Positions 7,186 through 11,228 of a stretch of DNA of 11,228 nt are shown here, in pieces. Each line of letters opens with the position of its first letter. Position 1 is the first letter of the stretch. Source of the DNA: Actinomycetes bacterium (lineage in GTDB: Bacteria > Actinomycetota > Acidimicrobiia > Acidimicrobiales > Microtrichaceae); NCBI GenBank assembly GCA_023427825.1, contig JAEZAI010000256.1, positions 1 through 11,228 of the forward strand. Direction: 5' to 3'. The notes beneath the pieces were generated by a model. The model saw only the letters and a list, made by a program, of their open reading frames with translations, was not told the origin of the DNA and searched no databases. The position numbers and the translations under genes were made by a program.

Positions 7186-7758
7186 GTGAGATCCGAGGTC
7201 CGATCGTTGGTGCACGGCATCGAACCGATGGACAGCGAGGAAGCGGAGCACCGGAGCGATGTCCTGGCGTGGATCGACGCCGGGAGCCCGCTGTTCCGGA
7301 CGGCCAAGCCGGCCACGCCACCCAAGCACCTGGTGTCGTACTGCGTGCTCGCCGATACGGATTCGGAGAGGATCTTCCTCGTCGACCACCGAGATGCCGA
7401 GCGGTGGCTGCCGACGGGTGGTCACGTCGAGCCGGACGAGCACCCAGCCGACGCGGCAGCGCGGGAGATGTCGGAGGAGCTCGGCATCCGACCGGACTTC
7501 CTCGCGCCAGTCGGCCCGTATCCGTTGCTCGTCACGGTCACGCAGACGACCGGCCGGTCGGTGCCCCACACCGACGTGAGCCTCTGGTTCGCGTTCGACC
7601 TGCCGACCGTCGGGCGGATCCATCCCGACGCGACGGAGTTCGTCGGGTCGCGGTGGTGGGACCTCGACGTCGTTCGCCACGGAGATGGCACCCGTTTCGA
7701 CCCGCACCTGCCCCGCTTCGTCGCCAAGCTCCGAGCTGCGACTCGGAAGAGCATGTGA
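7186..7758 (+). CDS. Nudix hydrolase
   Basis: 190-residue protein with a perfect Nudix box, GX5EX7REUXEEXGU, read at residues 79-101 (GGHVEPDE through AAREMSEELGI); its glutamates bind the divalent metals that hydrolyse a nucleoside diphosphate linked to another group. The N-terminal ~45 residues (SLVHGIEPMDSEEAEHRSDV, then FRTAKPATPPKHLV) form a small helical lead-in of a kind I associate with actinobacterial NUDIX proteins annotated as 8-oxo-dGTP diphosphatase-like; the substrate is not determined. The GTG at 7186 is used because residues before the in-frame ATG at 7228 already look family-like; CACGAT lies 6 nt upstream, a poor -10. No ribosome site is visible. The divergent kinase-like gene starts 9 bp away. 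Confidence 0.9.
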   Translation: MRSEVRSLVHGIEPMDSEEAEHRSDVLAWIDAGSPLFRTAKPATPPKHLVSYCVLADTDSERIFLVDHRDAERWLPTGGHVEPDEHPADAAAREMSEELGIRPDFLAPVGPYPLLVTVTQTTGRSVPHTDVSLWFAFDLPTVGRIHPDATEFVGSRWWDLDVVRHGDGTRFDPHLPRFVAKLRAATRKSM

Positions 7759-7852
7759 GCATCCGGCGGCGATCGCGGCATCGTTCGACGGCCCGAGCCG
7801 CTCGGCAGACGGCGGGCAGGTCGGTCGGGTGAGCGTTGCGTACCACTTGATC

Positions 7853-7871
7853 CCGATCGCGATCGGCCGAT
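7853..7871. repeat. Two overlapping perfect palindromes
   Basis: CCGATCGCGATCGG (7853-7866) is a perfect 14-bp palindrome; ATCGGCCGAT (7862-7871) is a perfect 10-bp palindrome sharing its last five bases. They lie 46 nt upstream of the candidate small gene and could be an operator or methylation site cluster; no function is shown. Confidence 0.5.
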
Positions 7872-7916
7872 GGAGACGGGCCGGTGCAGCGCCGGTGACG
7901 ACCGGGGGGAACAGGG

Positions 7917-8030
7917 ATGGGACGCATCGAACGGCTGATCGCCAGCACGCTCCTGTGGGCGGTCGGCACGACCGCTCGCCTCGCCACGGAGATGCACCGC
8001 GGGATGGAGCAGGCCGAGCGCGAGCGCTGA
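7917..8030 (+). CDS. Candidate 37-residue small protein
   Basis: ATG 7917 opens a 37-codon frame ending in TGA. A strong purine-rich ribosome site, GGGGGGAACAGG, occupies the preceding 13 bases. The peptide begins MGRIERLIASTLLWAVGTTA, then RLATEMHRGMEQAERER: a short hydrophobic or amphipathic segment (residues 7-17) followed by a charged helix, plausible for a membrane-surface peptide. I recognise no family. Codons mostly end in G or C, like the neighbours. It lies in an otherwise empty gap between the Nudix and S66 peptidase genes, with no clear -10 box. It could be a chance frame. Confidence 0.45.
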   Translation: MGRIERLIASTLLWAVGTTARLATEMHRGMEQAERER

Positions 8031-8053
8031 TTCCGGCGTCCCCGGTCGCACAT

Positions 8054-8091
8054 CGCAACGCCTGGCACACGCCGCAACGCTTGGCACACGC
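8054..8091 (+). repeat. 19-bp tandem direct repeat, two copies
   Basis: Units 8054-8072 and 8073-8091 read CGCAACGCYTGGCACACGC and differ only at Y (C in the first, T in the second). The second copy contains TTGGCA, which is 17 nt from TCTCAT (8104-8109), so the repeat overlaps a possible -35 box of the S66 peptidase gene. Confidence 0.7.
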
Positions 8092-8109
8092 CGTCTCGGG
8101 CAGTCTCAT
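8081..8109 (+). promoter_or_regulatory. Possible promoter of the S66 peptidase gene
   Basis: TTGGCA (8081-8086), a 17-nt spacer, then TCTCAT (8104-8109). The spacing is ideal and the -35 good, but the -10 is poor and ends only 3 nt before the GTG, so transcription would begin at or inside the start codon. An alternative -10, CAGTCT (8101-8106), gives the 6-nt distance of the leaderless genes but the wrong -35 spacing. Confidence 0.3.
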
Positions 8110-8112
8110 GCC

Positions 8113-9048
8113 GTGACCGACGAGGGGGTGCTGCGCGGACCGGCGCTGGTGCCGGGAGATCGCGTGCGACTCGTGTCGCCGTCGAGCCCGCCGAGTCGCG
8201 CCTGGCTCGAGGAGTCCGTCGCCGGCCTCACGGGCTGGGGGCTCCAGGTCGAGGGCGGGCGGCACGCCCTCGACGAGTGGGGCTTCATGGCGGGCTGCGA
8301 CGACGACCGCGTCGCCGACCTGAACGACGCGTTCAGTGACCCCGGGGTCCGGGCGATCATCACGACCCGCGGCGGCGCCGGTGCGTACCGGATCGCCGAC
8401 CGACTCGACGTCGACGCGGTGCGGGCGGACCCGAAGCCGGTCGTCGGCTTCAGCGACGTCACGAACATCCACCTCTCGCTCTGGCGACACGCCCGGCTCG
8501 CCACCGTCCACGGCTGCCTGGACGGGGCGACGGCCCAGGAGTCGGTGCGCCGACTGCTCATGTGCGCCGAGCCCATCACGGTCCCTCGCAACCCGCGTGC
8601 GCTCACAGCGGCGGTGTCGGTGGCCGGCCGGGTGTCCGGCCCGCTGATCGGCGGCAACCTGCGAGAGCTCGCCGGCCGCGTCGGCACCGGTCTGCCGGAC
8701 CTGTCGGGGGCGATCGTGCTCCTGGAGGACCGTCGCCACGTCGGGCTCGGACAGGTCGACCGAAACCTGAACCAGCTCATCGCCTCCGGCGCCCTCGACG
8801 GCGTGGTCGGCGTGGCCCTCGGGTCGTTCGAGGGGTTCCGCGGGTACACCGACGCCGACTGGAGCGTGATCGACGTGCTCGCCGATCGGCTCACCTGCTT
8901 GGGGGTGCCGGTCCTCGGCGGACTGGACCTCGGTCACGACGTCGTGGGCGCCGACGGCAGCCCCGACCAGCACGCCGCCACGCTCGGCGCGGTGGCGACG
9001 CTCGACACCGCCACCGCCGCGCTCACGGTCGGCGCCTGCGTCCGGTAG
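8113..9048 (+). CDS. S66-family peptidase (LD-carboxypeptidase / MccF-like)
   Basis: 311-residue serine peptidase of family S66, which includes LdcA (removes the terminal D-Ala from murein tetrapeptides during recycling) and MccF (cleaves microcin C). The predicted triad is S114 in VGFSDVTNIH, E205 in IVLLEDRRH and H275 in GGLDLGHDVVG, in the order and rough spacing of LdcA. RGGAGAYR (86-93) is the usual glycine-rich stretch before the nucleophile, and PLIGGNL (177-183) precedes the glutamate. No signal peptide is seen, so it is cytoplasmic as expected. GTG 8113 is the earliest sensible start, since ATG 8108 hits a stop after two codons. Murein recycling and peptide-antibiotic immunity cannot be told apart here. 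Confidence 0.92.
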   Translation: MTDEGVLRGPALVPGDRVRLVSPSSPPSRAWLEESVAGLTGWGLQVEGGRHALDEWGFMAGCDDDRVADLNDAFSDPGVRAIITTRGGAGAYRIADRLDVDAVRADPKPVVGFSDVTNIHLSLWRHARLATVHGCLDGATAQESVRRLLMCAEPITVPRNPRALTAAVSVAGRVSGPLIGGNLRELAGRVGTGLPDLSGAIVLLEDRRHVGLGQVDRNLNQLIASGALDGVVGVALGSFEGFRGYTDADWSVIDVLADRLTCLGVPVLGGLDLGHDVVGADGSPDQHAATLGAVATLDTATAALTVGACVR

Positions 9049-9142
9049 GGAGTCGGCGGCTCAGCGCCGGGGCGTGCGTCCAACACAGCCCACGCGGCAC
9101 CTGCGTCCGATGAGTCGAGGCCGCCCGCGCAGTCGTCAGTAC

Positions 9143-9733
9143 ATGACGAAGGTGTTCACCCACATGTGCATGTCGCTCGACGGGTTCGTGGCCCAGCCCG
9201 ACGACGACCCGGCGGAGCTGTTCGAGTGGTACTGGTCCGGCGAGGTCGAGGTGCCGAGTGCGCAACCCGAGATGACCTTCTCGGTCGACCCGGCCAGTGC
9301 GCCGATGCTGCGCGAGCTCACCTCGGGCTGCGGGGCGATGATCGCGGGACGTCGGCTGTTCGACCAGACCGACGGCTGGGGCGACAACCACCCCGCGGGC
9401 GCCCCCGTGGTCGTCGTGACGCATCGGCCGCCGCCTGACGACGCTGCCGACCGGTTCCCACGCACGACCTTCACCGGCAGCGTCGAGGAGGCGGTAGCCG
9501 CGGCGAAGGAGATCGCCGGTGACAAGTTCGTCACGATCGCCAGCGCCGACATCATCCAACAGGCGCTGAACCTCGGCCTCGTCGACGAGGTCTGCGTCAC
9601 ACAGGTGCCCGTGCTGTTCGGATCTGGCATCCGGTACTTCGGGGATCTGGTCGGCGGTCACGTGCTGCTCGACGATCCCGCCGTGGTCGAGGGCGTCCGG
9701 GCACTGCACCTGCGGTACCCGGTTCGCCGCTGA
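9143..9733 (+). CDS. Dihydrofolate reductase family protein (RibD C-terminal-like)
   Basis: 196-residue protein of the RibD_C/DHFR fold, a NADPH-binding reductase superfamily. Typical features are the opening TKVFTHMCMSLDGFVAQPDD (residues 2-21), AMIAGRRLFDQTDGWGD in the middle, VVVVTHRPP as a cofactor-binding strand, and the late IASADIIQQALNLGLVDEV followed by PVLFGSGIRYFGD. It is a stand-alone domain, so true riboflavin synthesis is unlikely; its substrate is unknown. I chose ATG 9143 because family similarity begins right there; the frame stays open to ATG 9074 and 9110, but those residues are Arg/Pro-rich. No ribosome site is evident. A hairpin terminator begins one base after the stop codon. 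Confidence 0.88.
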   Translation: MTKVFTHMCMSLDGFVAQPDDDPAELFEWYWSGEVEVPSAQPEMTFSVDPASAPMLRELTSGCGAMIAGRRLFDQTDGWGDNHPAGAPVVVVTHRPPPDDAADRFPRTTFTGSVEEAVAAAKEIAGDKFVTIASADIIQQALNLGLVDEVCVTQVPVLFGSGIRYFGDLVGGHVLLDDPAVVEGVRALHLRYPVRR

Positions 9734-9760
9734 TCCCGAGGTCATCGGGAGTTCTCTCTC
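9734..9760 (+). terminator. Rho-independent-like terminator
   Basis: TCCCGA (9734-9739) pairs with TCGGGA (9745-9750) around a 5-nt loop, followed by the pyrimidine-rich GTTCTCTCTC. It begins directly after the TGA of the reductase gene. The tail is mixed T and C rather than a pure T run. Confidence 0.55.
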
Positions 9761-9839
9761 GTCCGGGACCCGCACCTCGTCGTACTGGTCACCGTCGCCG
9801 GCGGGTCAGCTCGTCCGGCGTCCGAGGCCGGTGCAGCGA

Positions 9840-9868
9840 TTGATGGGGCCCCGGCAGCTCGGTACCCT
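9840..9868 (+). promoter_or_regulatory. Promoter of the lipoprotein gene
   Basis: TTGATG (9840-9845), a spacer of exactly 17 nt, then TACCCT (9863-9868). This is the best two-box promoter in the window. Transcription would start near 9875, giving a leader of about 40 nt. Confidence 0.6.
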
Positions 9869-9904
9869 CCGCCGTGACGGGGGCTGTGGGAGCACCCGGG
9901 ACAT

Positions 9905-9912
9905 GGGGAGGG
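9905..9912 (+). promoter_or_regulatory. Ribosome binding site of the lipoprotein gene
   Basis: GGGGAGGG ends 4 nt before ATG 9917, a strong Shine-Dalgarno in contrast to the leaderless neighbours. Confidence 0.7.
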
Positions 9913-9916
9913 AACG

Positions 9917-10339
9917 ATGAAGACCCGCCGTCTCGGCGCAGCGCTGCTCGCAGCGCTCGGGGTGCTCGCCATCTCGGGCTGCGTGGAGCAACCGCCGCTC
10001 ACTCCGCCCGCCGACCGGGACCACGTCACCGTCTGGGTCGGCGACGCGGTCTACCCGGACTCGCTCCCCGAGATCGACCACTGGGTCGGCTTCGGGAGCT
10101 TCCTGACCCAGGACCTGCCGGCCGGCGGGTGCGGAGAGTTCGACGGGACGTTCGACACCGTCTACGACCGCCTCGACCCGAACACCGTGCGCGTGACCGT
10201 CACGTTCACGTGGACCGAGTCGCCCAACGAGTCCGGCAACTTCGGCTGCCTGCCGAACGGCGCGCTCAACCTGGGACTCCGCGACATCGACGACGTCGAG
10301 CACGCCTTCGTGGTGCTCGACCTCCAGTCGCACACCTGA
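9917..10339 (+). CDS. Putative lipoprotein of unknown function
   Basis: 140 residues starting with a textbook lipoprotein signal: MKTRR, hydrophobic core [13 protein letters not shown], and lipobox ISGC with the lipidated cysteine at position 22. The mature protein should be anchored on the outer face of the cytoplasmic membrane. After a Pro-rich linker (QPPLTPPAD) comes a ~100-residue domain that looks mostly beta, with alternating strands such as VRVTVTFTW. Two cysteines, C72 and C111, could form a disulfide. I recognise no family. It has its own promoter and ribosome site, lies after a terminator, and is followed by twin stem-loops, so it is probably a single-gene transcript. Confidence 0.82.
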   Translation: MKTRRLGAALLAALGVLAISGCVEQPPLTPPADRDHVTVWVGDAVYPDSLPEIDHWVGFGSFLTQDLPAGGCGEFDGTFDTVYDRLDPNTVRVTVTFTWTESPNESGNFGCLPNGALNLGLRDIDDVEHAFVVLDLQSHT

Positions 10340-10357
10340 GGCTCGGTCCGCTCCGAA

Positions 10358-10400
10358 CTCGGGACGTGTGGCGCCCGCATCGGGCGCGAGGCGTCCCGAG
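10358..10400 (+). repeat. Stem-loop repeat, copy 1 (43 nt)
   Basis: Outer arms CTCGGGACG and CGTCCCGAG form a perfect 9-bp stem. Inside, GCGCCC (10371-10376) and GGGCGC (10382-10387) form a second perfect 6-bp stem around the loop GCATC, separated from the outer stem by a 4x4 internal loop (TGTG/GAGG). It begins 18 nt after the lipoprotein stop and could end that transcript or be an extragenic palindromic repeat. It has no T tract. Confidence 0.85.
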
Positions 10401-10427
10401 TCCAGGCTCGGGCGAACCAACCCGGAG

Positions 10428-10470
10428 CTCGGGACGTGCGGCGTCAGCATCGGGCGCGAGGCGTCCCGAG
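10428..10470 (+). repeat. Stem-loop repeat, copy 2 (43 nt)
   Basis: Identical to copy 1 at 40 of 43 positions and exactly 70 bp further on. The 9-bp outer arms and the last 24 bases are unchanged. The three differences (10439, 10444, 10446) affect the internal loop and one arm of the inner stem, which keeps about 5 pairs including a G-U pair. Confidence 0.85.
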
Positions 10471-10512
10471 AACGGGGTGGACCGGCGGCGCGGCAACTCC
10501 GACGCGCCGCGT

Positions 10513-10518
10513 TAGCCT
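10513..10518 (+). promoter_or_regulatory. Candidate -10 hexamer for leaderless clpP transcript
   Basis: TAGCCT matches TANNNT and ends 8 nt before ATG 10527. There is no Shine-Dalgarno between them. Copy 2 of the stem-loop repeat ends 42 nt upstream of the hexamer. Confidence 0.45.
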
Positions 10519-10526
10519 CCAGCGCC

Positions 10527-11156
10527 ATGCAGCCACTCGGACCTTCCGACCTCCCGCCGCAGCTCGCGGCGGACCCCGTACTCATGCAGGCCGGCAACGG
10601 CATGGAGCCCTCCGCCGACATCTACAACCGGCTCCTCAAGAACCGCATCGTCTTCCTGGGCTCCGAGGTCAACGACACCGTCGCCAACTTCATCACCGCC
10701 CAGATGCTCTTCCTGGAGGGCGAGGACCCCGACAAGGACATCTGGCTCTACATCAACTCGCCGGGCGGGTCCGTCACGGCGGGCATGGCGATCTACGACA
10801 CCATGCAGTTCGTCTCACCCGACGTGGGCACCATCTGCATGGGCCTCTGCGCCTCGATGGGCCAGTTCCTGCTGTGCGCCGGTGCCGCCGGCAAGCGCTA
10901 CGCGCTGCCGCACGCCCGGATCATGATGCACCAGCCCTCCGCGGGGATGCAGGGCCAGGCGACCGACATCGCCATCCAGGCCGAGCAGCTCAAGTACATC
11001 AAGGACCTGCTCGCCGAGCGCATCGCGCACCACACCGGTCAGACGAAGGAGCAGATCAACATCGACTCCGACCGCGACCGCTGGTTCACCGCCGAGGGCG
11101 CCAAGGACTACGGGATGATCGACCACGTGATCGTCCGCCGCGGCGAGATGCGCTGA
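10527..11156 (+). CDS. clpP: ATP-dependent Clp protease proteolytic subunit
   Basis: 209-residue serine protease that assembles into two stacked heptameric rings and degrades proteins fed by ClpX or ClpC in the cytosol. The catalytic triad is complete: S110 in [12 protein letters not shown]135 in [10 protein letters not shown], and D184 in SDRDRW, with the 49-residue His-Asp spacing of E. coli ClpP. The oxyanion-side [11 protein letters not shown] (77-87) and the handle segment following H135 ([13 protein letters not shown]) are typical. The N-terminal ~30 residues are variable and may include a removed propeptide. Actinobacteria usually have two clpP genes next to each other, often followed by clpX; only one is visible before the contig edge. 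The start is supported by TAGCCT 8 nt upstream; the open frame extends upstream through the stem-loop repeats but that part is not ClpP-like. Confidence 0.97.
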   Translation: MQPLGPSDLPPQLAADPVLMQAGNGMEPSADIYNRLLKNRIVFLGSEVNDTVANFITAQMLFLEGEDPDKDIWLYINSPGGSVTAGMAIYDTMQFVSPDVGTICMGLCASMGQFLLCAGAAGKRYALPHARIMMHQPSAGMQGQATDIAIQAEQLKYIKDLLAERIAHHTGQTKEQINIDSDRDRWFTAEGAKDYGMIDHVIVRRGEMR

Positions 11157-11192
11157 GGCGTTCCCGCCGACATCTCATCCGGAACGCGCAAC

Positions 11193-11228
11193 CGGGGGCC
11201 CCCCCCCCGGGGGGCCCCCCGGGGCCGG
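11193..11228. other. G/C homopolymer block at the right edge
   Basis: The last 36 bases are runs of G and C only, in alternating blocks. They begin after the clpP stop and run to the window edge, and look like a sequencing or assembly artefact at a contig end rather than biological sequence. Confidence 0.6.

Larger units (their letters stand above)
7759..8112 (+). other. 354-nt gap with one candidate small gene and several repeats
   Basis: No recognisable larger gene lies here. It holds the octamer palindrome GCGATCGC (7769-7776), overlapping palindromes (7853-7871), a possible 37-aa gene (7917-8030) and a 19-bp tandem repeat (8054-8091) before the S66 peptidase gene. Longer open frames on both strands read as Arg/Pro/Ser-rich shadow translations. 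Confidence 0.6.

Noticed and set aside
6550..7758. Kinase-like/Nudix pair as a toxin-antitoxin or defence system
   Set aside because: The P-loop protein has some zeta-toxin-like features, but no small antitoxin is adjacent, and Nudix hydrolases are not established zeta antitoxins; the evidence stops at head-to-head arrangement.
7755..7832. 25-codon GTG frame overlapping the Nudix stop (ATGTGA)
   Set aside because: Overlap is attractive for coupling, but the peptide is almost all Arg, Ser and Ala with no ribosome site, as expected from chance in GC-rich DNA.
9035..9113. Three imperfect copies of a TGCGTCC word after the S66 peptidase gene
   Set aside because: The shared core is only 7-9 bases with irregular spacing, one copy lies inside the coding sequence, and no larger unit is repeated.
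10368..10526. Upstream extension of clpP through the stem-loop repeats
   Set aside because: The 53 extra residues are encoded by the repeats and are Arg/Gly-rich; a -10-like hexamer and ATG 10527 give a normal ClpP length.
11193..11228. G/C block as a strong terminator hairpin or recombination site
   Set aside because: Alternating pure G and C homopolymers at the extreme window edge look like a sequencing or assembly artefact, and no T tract follows.

Overview
This window is very GC-rich bacterial DNA. Most genes start with GTG, codons mostly end in G or C, and the gene order cysM - murI - metallo-beta-lactamase-fold phosphodiesterase - rph - rdgB is the order I know from Mycobacterium tuberculosis (Rv1336, Rv1338 to Rv1341). 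I infer an actinobacterium, possibly an uncultured Acidimicrobiia-like lineage. The taxon is an inference, not something the sequence proves. Both edges look like contig ends: the cysM gene is cut at the left, and the right edge runs into an implausible block of G and C homopolymers.

Left arm (1-3715, plus strand): the end of a cysteine synthase gene; glutamate racemase (cell-wall D-glutamate); a metal-dependent hydrolase of the Rv1339 cyclic-nucleotide phosphodiesterase type; RNase PH (tRNA 3' trimming); and the RdgB/HAM1 house-cleaning nucleotide pyrophosphatase. The genes are tightly packed and probably form one transcript from murI onward.

Middle (3735-5803, minus strand): a D-threonine aldolase-like PLP enzyme, formyltetrahydrofolate deformylase (purU) and tRNA-Leu(UAG) with encoded CCA. 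PurU returns free tetrahydrofolate and formate, while a D-threonine aldolase would release glycine, so the two plausibly meet at the glycine/one-carbon junction.

Right arm (5926-9733) is more accessory in character. It holds a small SAM methyltransferase (+), a P-loop kinase-like protein (-) whose start is 9 bp from a divergent Nudix hydrolase (+), a 354-nt gene-poor gap with a candidate 37-aa protein and several palindromes or repeats, an S66 LD-carboxypeptidase, and a RibD/DHFR-fold reductase followed by a hairpin terminator. A lipoprotein of unknown family with a clear promoter comes next. Then a pair of nearly identical 43-nt stem-loops separates it from clpP, the proteolytic subunit of the Clp protease.

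Two sequence-level themes stand out. First, five genes (murI, the aldolase, purU, the methyltransferase, clpP) carry a TANNNT hexamer ending 6-8 nt before the start codon with no Shine-Dalgarno, the signature of leaderless transcription. Second, several noncoding gaps hold structured repeats: the twin stem-loops before clpP, overlapping palindromes, a 19-bp tandem repeat and a recurring CGATCGCG octamer. I see no CRISPR array, insertion sequence, phage gene or obvious defence system, and most of the window is housekeeping.
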